This document shows positions 43,245-61,339 of a stretch of DNA of 64,000 nt, in pieces. How positions within the stretch are numbered: the first letter of the stretch is position 1; every line of letters starts with the position of its first letter. The DNA is from Deinococcus carri. Lineage in GTDB: Bacteria; Deinococcota; Deinococci; Deinococcales; Deinococcaceae. Under the pieces are notes generated by a model, which was given only the letters and a program-made list of their open reading frames with translations, was not told the DNA's origin and made no database searches. Position numbers and translations under genes: made by a program. Where the stretch lies: NCBI RefSeq assembly GCF_039545055.1, contig NZ_BAABRP010000001.1:248001-312000 (forward strand). The letters are read 5' to 3'.

Positions 43245-44120
43245 TCAGCGGAGCGGCCCCGCCCCCAGCACCTGCCGCACCCGTTCGGGCAGGGCGGCGC
43301 GGTCCTCCTGGCCCAGCGTGCTGCGGGGCCGGCGGTGCGTGAGGGCCAGGTACACCTCGGCCTGCTGCGCGAGAAAGGCCCGGTAGCCCTCCTCCGGATT
43401 GCCAGGTGGGCCGCTGCGAACGCATTCCAGCGCCAGCAGGTCGAGCTGGCCTTCGAGGAGTTCCAGCGCCAGGAAGCGGGCCGCGTTCGTGCCGCTGTCG
43501 CCCAGCAGGGCAGGCAGGGCGGGTAGGCGCTCGGGCGTGCGCGTCAGCGTCCGGGCCGCCCGTTTCACGTTGGGGTCTTCCAGGGTCAGGGCGCAGGCGC
43601 GGCAGGGCTGCTCCCGGCTGGCCTCCCCGCACACCGGGCAGGGCCGCCAGCCCTGTTCCTCGCGCCAGCGCCGGGCGCGGGTGATGGCCTCGGCGGCTTT
43701 CAGGGCCACGTCCCTCAGGTCGCCGTCCACGTTCCGCACCAGCTCCCGCGCCCGCGCCCGGTCGGGAGCGGGCAGGGGGGCCACCTGCGGGATCGGCGCG
43801 GGCACGCGAATCTGGCCCACGCTGAAGCGAATCTCGGTGACCCGTTCCTCGCCCAGCAGGGTGTTCAGGCTCTTCAGGAAGTGATGCCGCTGGAGGGTGA
43901 GGTGGTGCGCGGTCGCGCTGTCGCGCACCTCCACAAAGAGCGTCCCGCCCTGCTGCGAGCGTGGCCGGGTCAGCCGCGCGATTTCCGGCCCCACCGCCTG
44001 CGGCCACGCCAGAATGGCCCGCGCCCGCTGCACGCCCCTCGCCAGCCGCGCCGTGCCCAGCGTCGCCCCCATCAGCTCGGAGACGTTGCGGGGGCCGCCT
44101 AGACGGCGGGGGTTACTCAT
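43245..44120 (-). CDS. DUF721/DciA-like protein with zinc ribbon
   Basis: 291 residues. The N-terminal ~100 residues match DUF721 (DciA, replicative helicase loader/operator): VSELMGATLGTARLARGVQ, ILAWPQAVGPEIARLTRP, GTLFVEVRDSATAHHLTLQ and LLGEERVTEIRFSVG. Unusually it continues with a Cys4 zinc ribbon (CPVC...CRAC, Cys161, 164, 173, 176) and a helical C-terminal region. Located directly downstream of recF, the classic place for DUF721 genes. The extra part may add DNA contacts. Confidence 0.82.
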   Translation of the reverse strand: MSNPRRLGGPRNVSELMGATLGTARLARGVQRARAILAWPQAVGPEIARLTRPRSQQGGTLFVEVRDSATAHHLTLQRHHFLKSLNTLLGEERVTEIRFSVGQIRVPAPIPQVAPLPAPDRARARELVRNVDGDLRDVALKAAEAITRARRWREEQGWRPCPVCGEASREQPCRACALTLEDPNVKRAARTLTRTPERLPALPALLGDSGTNAARFLALELLEGQLDLLALECVRSGPPGNPEEGYRAFLAQQAEVYLALTHRRPRSTLGQEDRAALPERVRQVLGAGPLR

Positions 44121-44141
44121 GGTGGTGGGCCTCTGGCCCGT

Positions 44142-44217
44142 AAGTGGGAAGTGGTGAGTGGTGAGTGGAAAACAGAGGCGACTGGCCCACTAACCACTGA
44201 CCACTGACCACTGACCT
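44142..44217. repeat. Heptad-type hairpin between recF and dciA-like gene
   Basis: Left arm of AGTGGGA/AGTGGTG/AGTGGTG/AGTGG units; right arm CCACTAACCACTGACCACTG then ACCACTGAC. Loop rich in A and G. The clearest 7-nt tandem repeats in both arms. Confidence 0.72.
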
Positions 44218-44219
44218 CT

Positions 44220-45302
<1,083 letters not shown>

Positions 45303-45354
45303 TCTACCGGCGGGGAGGGGCGGCGGGGGTGCGTGGGATGCAGTTGGGGGAGGG

Positions 45355-45436
45355 AGGCGGTGCGCGGTACGCGGTGCGCGGGAAAAGACCAGGGCCGTTC
45401 CCGCGTCCCGCCTCCCGCCTCCCGCGTCCCGCGTAC
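45355..45436. repeat. Heptad-type hairpin upstream of N-formylglutamate amidohydrolase-like gene
   Basis: Left arm GGCGGTGCGCGGTACGCGGT (7-nt steps GCGGTGC/GCGGTAC/GCGGTGC), loop AAAAGACCAGGGCC, right arm CCGCGTCCCGCCTCCCGCCT then CCCGCGTCCCGCGTACC. Its last bases form the start of the -10 box TACCAT of the next gene. Confidence 0.65.
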
Positions 45437-45439
45437 CAT
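45434..45439 (+). promoter_or_regulatory. Candidate leaderless -10 box at the edge of a heptad repeat
   Basis: TACCAT, 7 nt before the ATG at 45447. TACC is part of the repeat unit GCGTACC. Confidence 0.5.
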
Positions 45440-45446
45440 CCTCCCC

Positions 45447-46241
<795 letters not shown>

Positions 46242-46318
46242 GGGAGGCGGTACGCAGGACACGGTGCGCGGGAAAGGCCCTCTTTTCCTGCGTACCGCGT
46301 ACCGCGCCCCGCCTCCCC
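46242..46318. repeat. Heptad-type hairpin between convergent genes
   Basis: Left arm GGGAGGCGGTACGCAGGACA then CGGTGCGCGG; TTTTCCTG loop side; right arm CGTACCGCGTACCGCGCCCC. It fills the gap between the stops of the FGase-like and prenyl-synthase genes, so it probably terminates both. Confidence 0.65.
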
Positions 46319-47308
<990 letters not shown>

Positions 47309-47414
47309 CGGGAGGCAGTCTAGCCGGGGCGGGGGAGCAGGGCGCAGTTCTCGGCCCGGACCCGGCCCGCAGCCGGCATCACCGGACGCCTCCCTGAAAG
47401 CCGGACAAGTCGGG

Positions 47415-47420
47415 TAAACT
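47415..47420 (+). promoter_or_regulatory. Candidate -10 box of purM
   Basis: TAAACT, 42 nt before the purM ATG. Unlike most starts here, purM keeps a Shine-Dalgarno sequence (GGGAGGA), so this would give a leadered mRNA. Confidence 0.4.
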
Positions 47421-47462
47421 GCCCTGCGGACCCCCGGCGCGGTGGTCTTTTCCGGGAGGAAC

Positions 47463-48539
47463 ATGACGTACAGCAAACGGGCCGACAGCGCCCAGTCGCA
47501 GGAGCCGTCCGCCTACGAGCGCGCGGGCGTGAGCATCGAGGCGGGGCACCGTGCCGTCAGCCTGATGAAGGGGGCCGTGGCCCGCACCCACAACCGGCAC
47601 GTGCTGGGCGGCATCGGCGGCTTCGGCGGCCTCTTCCGCCCCGAGTTTTCCGGGATGCAGGACCCCGTTCTGGTCGCCTCCACCGACGGCGTGGGCACCA
47701 AGACCAAGGTGGCGGTGCGGACCGGGCGCTTCGGCGGCCTGGGAGCCGACATCGTCAACCACTGCGTGAACGACATCCTGGTACAGGGGGCGCGCCCGCT
47801 GTTTTTCCTCGATTACGTGGCGATGGGCCAGCTCAGCCCTGAACGGGTGGCCGAGGTGGTCACGGGCGCGGCCGGGGCCTGTGAGGCGCTGGGCGTGGCC
47901 CTGCTGGGCGGCGAGACGGCCGAGATGCCCGGCGTGTACGTGGAGGGCGAACTCGATATCGTGGGTACCATCGTGGGCGCGGTGGACCGGCCGAAACTGG
48001 TGGACGGCTCGCGCATCGAGGCCGGTGACGCCGTGATCGCCCTGCCCAGCAGCGGGCTACATACCAACGGCTACAGCCTCGCGCGCCTGGCCCTGGGCGA
48101 GCTGGACTGGCAGGAGGAGCGGGCCGACCTGGGCGGCGGGCGGCTCGAAGACCTGCTGGTCGAGCCGCACCGCGCCTACGTGGCGGCCTTCGACGCCCTC
48201 GAAGGGGCCGGGGTGGACCTGCGCGGCATGGCGCACATCACGGGCGGCGGGCTGGTGGACAATCCGCCCCGCGTCTTCCCGGCCGGCATCGGCATGCGGG
48301 TGGACACGGGATCGTGGATCGTCCCGCCCCTCTTCGAGCTGATTGTTCGGCAGGCGCAGGTCGGGCGGCACGAGGCCTTCCGGGCGTTGAACATGGGCGT
48401 GGGGTTCCTGTTCATCGTGCCCGCCGCGCAGCGGGAGGTGGCTCTGGCGGCCCTGCGGGAGGCGGGTGAGACGCCCTGGGTTCTCGGCGAGATGGTGCCG
48501 GGCGAGGGCGTGACGTTCGGGGAGGGAGCCGCTTCTTGA
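47463..48539 (+). CDS. purM: Phosphoribosylformylglycinamidine cyclo-ligase
   Basis: 358 residues. Closes the imidazole ring in purine synthesis (FGAM to AIR). Visible: YERAGVSIEAGHRAVSLMKG, GGFGGLFRPEFSGMQDPVLV, STDGVGTKTKVAVRTGRFGG, DIVNHCVNDILVQGARPLFF, ALLGGETAEMPGVY and MAHITGGGLVDNPPRVFP. The ATG at 47463 is right after GGGAGGA. The TGA stop overlaps the TTG start of the phosphatase gene. Confidence 0.97.
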   Translation: MTYSKRADSAQSQEPSAYERAGVSIEAGHRAVSLMKGAVARTHNRHVLGGIGGFGGLFRPEFSGMQDPVLVASTDGVGTKTKVAVRTGRFGGLGADIVNHCVNDILVQGARPLFFLDYVAMGQLSPERVAEVVTGAAGACEALGVALLGGETAEMPGVYVEGELDIVGTIVGAVDRPKLVDGSRIEAGDAVIALPSSGLHTNGYSLARLALGELDWQEERADLGGGRLEDLLVEPHRAYVAAFDALEGAGVDLRGMAHITGGGLVDNPPRVFPAGIGMRVDTGSWIVPPLFELIVRQAQVGRHEAFRALNMGVGFLFIVPAAQREVALAALREAGETPWVLGEMVPGEGVTFGEGAAS

Positions 48540-49249
48540 GCCGCGGGCGTCCGCCGACGGGGTTCGTGCCCCCCGACCGCCGGTCGGCCACCGAGTTCTG
48601 GGTGGTGCGGCACGGCGAGAGCACCTGGAACGCCGACGGGCGCTACCAGGGGCAGACCGACGTGCCGCTCAGCCATGTGGGGATTCTCCAGGCCTCCAGC
48701 CTCGCCGAGCGGCTGACCGGGCAGCACTTCGACGCCGTGTATTCCAGCGACCTGGCCCGCGCCTCCCAGACCGCCGAGATCGTGGCCGAGCGCCTGAGCG
48801 GCCACCCCACCGTGCAGCCCGACCCCGGCCTGCGCGAGATTGACGTGGGCGAACTCAGCGGGCTGGTGCTGGCCGATATCGAGGCGCGGTACCCGGACTA
48901 CCTGCGCGACCTGCGCGCCGACCCCTGGGCCACCCGCCGCCCCGGCGGGGAGAGCATGGCCGACCTGTTCGCCCGCTGCGGCGCGGCCTTCGAGCGCCTG
49001 CGTGCCCGTCACCCCGGCGGCCGGGTGCTGGTCTTCACGCACGGCGGCGTGGTCCGGGTCGCGGTCGGCCTCGCGCTGGGGGGCATCTCGGGCAATGCCT
49101 GGGCACGCCTGAGCGTCACCAACACCTCCATCACCCGCGTGCTGCTGGGCGAGCGCAGCGGCACCCTGCTGGGCTTCAACGACGACGCCCACCTGGAGAA
49201 CCTGATCGAGGCCACCGAGGCGGACGACGTGCTGGGGCAAGCGACGTGA
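48536..49249 (+). CDS. Histidine phosphatase family protein
   Basis: 237 residues. Phosphoglycerate-mutase-like fold: VVRHGESTWNADGRYQGQTD (catalytic His), SDLARASQTAEIVAERL, LREIDVGELSGL, PGGESMADLFARC and VLVFTHGGVVRVAVG (second His). Probably a phosphatase acting on a small phosphoester such as a sugar phosphate or cobalamin precursor. TTG start at 48536, overlapping the purM stop as TTGA with GGGAGGG upstream, so it is coupled to purM. Confidence 0.88.
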   Translation: MSRGRPPTGFVPPDRRSATEFWVVRHGESTWNADGRYQGQTDVPLSHVGILQASSLAERLTGQHFDAVYSSDLARASQTAEIVAERLSGHPTVQPDPGLREIDVGELSGLVLADIEARYPDYLRDLRADPWATRRPGGESMADLFARCGAAFERLRARHPGGRVLVFTHGGVVRVAVGLALGGISGNAWARLSVTNTSITRVLLGERSGTLLGFNDDAHLENLIEATEADDVLGQAT

Positions 49250-49317
49250 AGTGCGCGGGAAGCGGTGTGCGGTGCGCAGGAGAACCTCTTTTCCCGCGCA
49301 CCGCGCACCGCTTCCCC
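49250..49317. repeat. Heptad-type intergenic hairpin
   Basis: Left arm GTGCGCGGGAAGCGGTGTGC then GGTGCGC; right arm GCGCACCGCGCACCGCTTCC. Loop around AGGAGAACCTCTTTTCCC. It lies between the phosphatase stop and the meaB promoter. Confidence 0.68.
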
Positions 49318-49332
49318 CATACCCCGTCCTGT

Positions 49333-49338
49333 TACCCT
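49333..49338 (+). promoter_or_regulatory. Candidate leaderless -10 box of meaB
   Basis: TACCCT, 8 nt before the ATG at 49347. Confidence 0.5.
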
Positions 49339-49346
49339 GACCCCAG

Positions 49347-50285
<939 letters not shown>

Positions 50286-50296
50286 GCCGGGGCGTG

Positions 50297-50302
50297 TAGG
50301 CT
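50297..50302 (+). promoter_or_regulatory. Candidate leaderless -10 box
   Basis: TAGGCT, 7 nt before the ATG at 50310. Confidence 0.5.
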
Positions 50303-50309
50303 GGGGCGG

Positions 50310-51643
<1,334 letters not shown>

Positions 51644-51646
<3 letters not shown>

Positions 51647-51735
51647 AGCATTTGGGGTGAAAAGACCCCTGACCCCTCGCTTCGCAAGGTCCTCTCCCCC
51701 GGTGGAAGAGGGAAAAACAGCCGCCCAACTCCATG
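51644..51735. repeat. TA-bounded element, family B copy 2 (right end unclear)
   Basis: TAGAGCATTTGGGGTGAAAA, then ACCCCT, CCCCTCGCTTCGCAAGGTCC and AGGGAAAAACAGCC follow the order of the 8747-8872 copy. The first three bases are the stop codon of the ICMT-like gene. The inverted right end AATGCTCTA was not found, so the copy is truncated or diverged. Confidence 0.55.
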
Positions 51736-51756
51736 CGGATTCTTAGGGCGAGTGCT

Positions 51757-52257
51757 TCAAGACACCCTGGGCCAGGGGTGGGGGATACGGCGTTCAAAGG
51801 CCAGGCCTTCCGGCGTGTCGGCCAGTTGGACGGCGGCCAGCACGCGCATGTCCTGAAGTTCCAGCCGGGTGCGGCCCGGCGCGTTCGTGCATTCGATGGC
51901 CGCCGCGACCACCCGCACCCGCAGGCCCTGACCCTCGGCCCGCAGCAGGGCCTCCAGCTCCGCCAGGCCGTCTGTCAGATAGCCCGTCACCAGCGCAACC
52001 TCGCCGGGTGGGGAGACGGCCGTGCCGGTCGCTGCGCTCAGCCCCTCCAGCAGGGGGATGCCCCGGTCATGGGCCAGGGCGCGGGCCAGAAGTTCTCCTC
52101 CCGGCAGGGCCACGACGGCGTCGAGTTCGGGCAGGCCAGCGGAAAACAGCGCGGCCAGTTCGGACCAGTCACCTCCCGGCAGCGCGTCCAGCCTGGCCCG
52201 GAGCTGCTCCGCAGAGGGGAGGGCGGCGGCGACAGTCTCCCGGAAGGCAAGTTTCAT
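51757..52257 (-). CDS. Phosphoribosyltransferase-like protein with degenerate PRPP loop
   Basis: 166 residues. The pattern of strands and helices resembles type I PRTases: PELDAVVALPGGELLARALA, DRGIPLLEG, then VALVTGYLTDGLAELEALLR where true PRTases have a DD(x)3TG(x) loop such as VDDVLTTGAT, then LRVRVVAAAIECTN. The two acidic residues of the PRPP loop are missing. This may be a PRPP-binding regulator or a decayed enzyme. TACGCT lies 5 nt before the ATG. Confidence 0.55.
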   Translation of the reverse strand: MKLAFRETVAAALPSAEQLRARLDALPGGDWSELAALFSAGLPELDAVVALPGGELLARALAHDRGIPLLEGLSAATGTAVSPPGEVALVTGYLTDGLAELEALLRAEGQGLRVRVVAAAIECTNAPGRTRLELQDMRVLAAVQLADTPEGLAFERRIPHPWPRVS

Positions 52258-52356
52258 ACCCCAGCGTACTCTGTTAGAAACTTCACGTCATGCCCCCATG
52301 TCTCACCCCCGGTTGGGGAGGGCGATAGCGCAGGCGTAAGCGGGGCGGGTGTGAAT

Positions 52357-52455
52357 TGAGGGGTGAGTGGGAAGTGGTTAGTGGGAGGCCAGAAGTCGAG
52401 GTTCTCCATTGTCTTTTCTCGGCACCTCGACTCCCTGACCCCTTGACCCCCAGCA
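52357..52455. repeat. Heptad-type hairpin upstream of MFS gene
   Basis: Left arm GGGGTGAGTGGGAAGTGGTT then AGTGGGAGG; inner stem GTCGAGGT / ACCTCGAC; right arm CTGACCCCTTGACCCCC. The rest of 52258-52530 shows no gene. Confidence 0.6.
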
Positions 52456-52517
52456 CGCTGCCTTCTGCCTGTGGCCTGCCCATCCGGACACCCCCTGCCC
52501 GACAGGGGCCAGAGGCG

Positions 52518-52523
52518 TAGGGT
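52518..52523 (+). promoter_or_regulatory. Candidate leaderless -10 box of MFS gene
   Basis: TAGGGT, 7 nt before the ATG at 52531. Confidence 0.5.
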
Positions 52524-52530
52524 GAACCCG

Positions 52531-53700
<1,170 letters not shown>

Positions 53701-53703
<3 letters not shown>

Positions 53704-53829
53704 TATCAACTTCAGGTGAGTCGTAGACGAACCCGAGCAGAGCGAGAAGAAGAAAAGACCGGCTTGCGGCGATGGAAGAACATCCGGTGGTTTGTCCGGA
53801 TGTTCTGGAATCAGAGCAAGTTGGTATGA
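53701..53829. repeat. TGA-bounded inverted-repeat element, copy 4 (diverged)
   Basis: TGA (also the MFS stop), TATCAACTT, core CCGAGCAGAGCGAGAAGAAG, hairpin AGAACATCCGG / CCGGATGTTCT, AAGTTGGTA, TGA. Ends TATCAACTT and AAGTTGGTA are inverted repeats with one mismatch. Same orientation as copy 3. The large repeat follows immediately. Confidence 0.7.
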
Positions 53830-53832
53830 GGG

Positions 53833-54171
53833 AGGGGGTTTGGGGGGCAGGGCATCTTGTAGCGAGCTTCCCCCCGCCCCCCCTACCCCCCACCGGGGGA
53901 CGTCTCCGCCGCGCGGGGCGGCCCGCGCGTTGACGCCAGGCTTGTTGACGTGTCTCTTCTCTTGGTGGAGGGGGGAGCGGCGCTGCGCTAGGCAAGGGGG
54001 TTCCTTGCGTTGGAAGGCTTGCCAGGCTTCGCCCCGGTTTCCCGCTGGTCGCCATGCTCTGCCCACCGGGCGGCCTCGGGCCTGGCGGCCCGAACGGCTC
54101 GTCTTCCAGGCCTGCCCACTTGAAGAGTGGGACCTGGGCGTCGGCTCCAAAGTTTGAAAAGACAGACAGGG
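53833..54171. repeat. Large dispersed repeat, copy 2
   Basis: About 340 bp, matching 21211-21481 in the same order, with an extra ~65-bp segment (around CGTCTCCGCCGCGCGGGGCG and TTGTTGACGTGTCTCTTCTC) in the middle. Lies between the MFS and polX genes directly after a TGA-bounded element. Together with that element it fills the 518-nt gap. Confidence 0.7.
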
Positions 54172-54221
54172 GAGCGAGAGCGTTTGCTTTCCCATGCTGG
54201 CGGCTGGTCGCTGGCCGCCCC

Positions 54222-56817
<2,596 letters not shown>

Positions 56818-56824
56818 GGGGAAC

Positions 56825-56830
56825 AGGGTA
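56825..56830 (-). promoter_or_regulatory. Candidate leaderless -10 box of hisJ-like/polX operon
   Basis: TACCCT on the complement, 7 nt from the ATG. Confidence 0.55.
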
Positions 56831-56832
56831 CG

Positions 56833-57828
56833 TCACTCCTCCAGCCACCCCGCCGGAAAGCGCGTGCCGGGAAAGATGGACCGTGCCGCCCCCAGCAGCT
56901 CCGGCCAGCGCCCCGGTCCATAGCGGCGTGAGAGGTGCAGCAGGCACAACTCCCGCACCCCCGCCGCCCGCGCCAGCGATGCCACCTGCGTCACGGTCGT
57001 GTGCTGGTGCCGCGCTGCCAGGGCCGCGTCCTCCGGCGTGTACTGCGCCTCGGCGTAGAGGGTGCCCACCCCCGCCAGCAGCGGCGCGAGCCTGCCCTGC
57101 TCGGCCTCGTCCAGCAGGAAGTCGGTCAGGTAGGCGAGGCTCTGCCCGGTCTGCCGCCGGAGGAGACGTGCGGCCAGTTCGCCCGCGTCGAGGGGCGTGC
57201 CGTGAACATCTAGCAGGCCGGTCGCCCCCGCCTTGAGCTGTGCGAGCCAGGGGCCACCCTTCAGACCCAGCGCGGCGAGCTGCGCCGGGTCCACTGCCAC
57301 CCGCTCCGGCTCGCGGACCACGTAGCCCAGGCTCAGGCCGTGATGCCCCAGGGGGATGGCCTCCACACTGGCCTCGGCGGTGGTGAGCAGGGGGCCGTGC
57401 AGCGGGCGCGTCCCCTCCTCATGCATCACCTCGAACGCCTCGCGCGCCTCGAAGCGGAAGGTGCGGACCTCCCGCCCGTCCACGTCATGCACATGCCAGG
57501 TCGCGTGCAGCTCCGGCGCATAGTTCCACCAGTAGCCCTGAAAGCGGTGCCAGAGGATGCGGGCGGTGCCCGGCGGTCCCCAGATGTGGTTTTCGCGGCC
57601 CGTCCGGTCAAAGTTGGCGCGGAAGAAGGTGTCGAACCCCGCCACGTGGTCCATGTGCAGGTGCGAGAACAGCAGGTGGTCTACGGCCTGAACCTCGCTC
57701 AGCGGCAGCGCGTCCAGCGTGTCCTCGCCGCAGTCCAACAGCAGCCGCGTCTGCCCCTGGCCGCTGTCGGCACTGACCCACAGGGCGTTGTCTTCGGCGG
57801 GACGACCCAGAACCTCTGCCTTGAGCAT
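56833..57828 (-). CDS. Ribonuclease Z-like MBL fold protein
   Basis: 331 residues. MBL zinc motif HLHMDH (56-61); the later parts follow RNase Z: YVVREPERVAVDPAQLAALG, LAYLTDFL, TLYAEAQYT and HTTVTQVASLARAAGVRELC-LLHLSRRY, the usual HxT and S/TxRY end. RNase Z trims the 3' end of tRNA precursors. Some spacing differs from canonical RNase Z (insertion GRENHIWGPPGTARILWHRF), so another substrate is possible. TAAGCT lies 6 nt before the ATG. Confidence 0.8.
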   Translation of the reverse strand: MLKAEVLGRPAEDNALWVSADSGQGQTRLLLDCGEDTLDALPLSEVQAVDHLLFSHLHMDHVAGFDTFFRANFDRTGRENHIWGPPGTARILWHRFQGYWWNYAPELHATWHVHDVDGREVRTFRFEAREAFEVMHEEGTRPLHGPLLTTAEASVEAIPLGHHGLSLGYVVREPERVAVDPAQLAALGLKGGPWLAQLKAGATGLLDVHGTPLDAGELAARLLRRQTGQSLAYLTDFLLDEAEQGRLAPLLAGVGTLYAEAQYTPEDAALAARHQHTTVTQVASLARAAGVRELCLLHLSRRYGPGRWPELLGAARSIFPGTRFPAGWLEE

Positions 57829-57834
57829 GGACGC

Positions 57835-57840
57835 AGCTTA
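57835..57840 (-). promoter_or_regulatory. -10 box of RNase Z-like gene sharing bases with EamA stop codon
   Basis: TAAGCT on the complement, 6 nt before the ATG. Its first three bases are the TAA stop of the upstream EamA gene. Confidence 0.5.
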
Positions 57841-58734
57841 GTCGGCGGGGGAGAGGACCGGGCGCATCCGCCCTCCCAGCACATGCAGCACCAGCCCGCC
57901 GAACACCAGCCCCGCCCCCAGCAGCTTCAGGAACGGAAAACCCTCGTGGTAGAAGACGGCGCTCGCCAGCATCCCGAACACGGGCACCAGCAGCGAGAGG
58001 GGCGCGACGCGGGAGGCCCCGTGCCGCTGAATCAGCAGGCTCCACACGCCGAAGCCCAGCACCGTGTTCCCCAGCCCCATGAACAGCACTGCCGCCCAGA
58101 ACGCCCAGCCCGACGTGGTGAGGGTGTGAACCACCGACCCCCACCCCGCCGTCAGCCCCGCCAGCAGCGTGAGGGGCAGGGGCGCGATCAGGCTGCTCCA
58201 GATCACCAGCGCAAAGGCGTTCGCCCCGCCCGACGCCCGCACCAGCAGGTTGCTGAACGCCCACCCCAGCGCCGCGACCAGCGTGAGCAGCAGCCCCACC
58301 AGCGTCACGTCCCCACCTGCGGCCAGGCCAATCAGGGCCATGCCCCCGAAGGCCAGCGTCATCCCCAGCATCTGCGGCGGCGTGATGCGCTCGCCCAGAA
58401 AGCGGGCGGCCAGCAGCGCCGTGAAAAAGGCCTGCGTCTGCATCAGCAGTGAGGCCACACCCGCGCTCATGCCGAGCTGCACGGCCAGGTACAGCAGCCC
58501 GAACTGCACGACCCCGACCGCCAGCCCGTATCCCCACAGAATCCGCGCCGGAACCTGCGGGCGCGGCACGAAGAAGACGGCGGGAAAGGCGGCCACCGCG
58601 AAGCGCAGCGCGGCGACCAGCAGCGGCGACGCCCCCGCCACCGACCACTTGATCACCACGAAGTTCACGCCCCAGATAAAGGTGATCAGCAGCGCGAGCA
58701 GCAGGCTCCGGGCGGGCAGGGCAGAAGGCGGCAT
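57838..58734 (-). CDS. EamA family (DMT) transporter
   Basis: 298 residues, ten probable membrane segments as two EamA repeats: LLLALLITFIWGVNFVVIKW / SPLLVAALRFAVAAFPAVFF in the first and LVGLLLTLVAALGWAFSNLL / ASRVAPLSLLVPVFGMLASA in the second, close to the YedA/RhaT group of metabolite exporters. Substrate unknown. TACACT lies 8 nt before the ATG. Confidence 0.87.
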   Translation of the reverse strand: MPPSALPARSLLLALLITFIWGVNFVVIKWSVAGASPLLVAALRFAVAAFPAVFFVPRPQVPARILWGYGLAVGVVQFGLLYLAVQLGMSAGVASLLMQTQAFFTALLAARFLGERITPPQMLGMTLAFGGMALIGLAAGGDVTLVGLLLTLVAALGWAFSNLLVRASGGANAFALVIWSSLIAPLPLTLLAGLTAGWGSVVHTLTTSGWAFWAAVLFMGLGNTVLGFGVWSLLIQRHGASRVAPLSLLVPVFGMLASAVFYHEGFPFLKLLGAGLVFGGLVLHVLGGRMRPVLSPAD

Positions 58735-58742
58735 CGGTCCGG

Positions 58743-58748
58743 AGTGTA
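58743..58748 (-). promoter_or_regulatory. Candidate leaderless -10 box of EamA gene
   Basis: TACACT on the complement, 8 nt from the ATG. Confidence 0.5.
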
Positions 58749-58816
58749 CGCCCGACCGTTGAAGCGCGTGCAGCGATACGGGACAGGGTCATCCTGCATC
58801 TTTACTCTCTTTTCCG

Positions 58817-58822
58817 TATACT
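58817..58822 (+). promoter_or_regulatory. Candidate -10 box of argF
   Basis: TATACT, 8 nt before the ATG at 58831, in a clearly AT-rich stretch (58795-58830). It has the best match to TATAAT in this part of the window. Confidence 0.55.
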
Positions 58823-58830
58823 CATGCTCT

Positions 58831-59874
<1,044 letters not shown>

Positions 59875-59876
59875 GG

Positions 59877-59909
59877 GCGGCTGTGGGGGGTGGGTTGTAG
59901 GTTGTGGGG
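59877..59909. repeat. Single-arm heptad repeat
   Basis: GGCTGTGGGGGGTGGGTTGT then AGGTTGTGGGG, steps of GGGTTGT/AGGTTGT/GGGG. It contains TAGGTT, the candidate -10 box of the next gene. Confidence 0.55.
59898..59903 (+). promoter_or_regulatory. Candidate leaderless -10 box inside a heptad repeat
   Basis: TAGGTT, 6 nt before the ATG at 59910. All of its bases belong to the repeat. Confidence 0.4.
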
Positions 59910-60319
59910 ATGATGGCTCAGGCGACGGTGGGCAAGCGGGAGGAGTGGCTGGACCTCGTGAACGAGCGGGACGAGGTGGTGGGTTGTGTCTGCCGGGAGG
60001 AGGCGTGGGCAAAGCGGTTGCCGGTGCGCGAAGACTATGAGGCGGCCTTCCGGCGTGAAACGCGCGAGGAACTGAACCTGAATCCGGACGAGCTGGACTG
60101 GCGCGAGATTGCGGCCTTTTCCCCCTTCCAGACGCCTCTCAGCGCCTTCATGCGCGTCTATGAACTCCGCAGGGACGCCGCGCCCGACTTCAATCCCGAC
60201 GACTTCTCGGAAGCCTGCTGGCTCACGCCCCGGCAACTGCTGGACTTCATCGCGGCGGGCGACCCGGCCAAGGGCGACCTGGCCGACCTCGTGCGGCTGT
60301 GTTACGGAGACCGACTGTT

Positions 60320-60323
<4 letters not shown>
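59910..60323 (+). CDS. Nudix family protein with internal deletion
   Basis: 137 residues. Starts like IPP-isomerase-type Nudix proteins ([29 protein letters not shown]) and ends like them ([30 protein letters not shown]). Between PVR and [18 protein letters not shown], the ~40-residue segment with the first half of the Nudix box (G-x5-E) is absent. The remaining RETREEL is the second half of the box. The reading frame is intact, so it is expressed or recently deleted, but catalysis is unlikely. Overlaps argC as ATGA. Confidence 0.72.
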
Positions 60324-61279
<956 letters not shown>

Positions 61280-61291
<12 letters not shown>

Positions 61292-61339
61292 AGGCTCCCC
61301 TGGCCTTCTGCCATCTGCCTTCAGCCTTCTGCCATCTGC
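61280..61339. repeat. Heptad hairpin spanning the ends of argC and scpA
   Basis: GCGGAAGGCTGAAGGC pairs with GCCTTCAGCCTTCTGCC across TCCCCTGGCCTTCTGCCATC. 7-nt steps GCCTTCT/GCCATCT/GCCTTCA. Both convergent genes stop inside it, and both proteins end in AEG. Likely bidirectional terminator. Confidence 0.68.
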
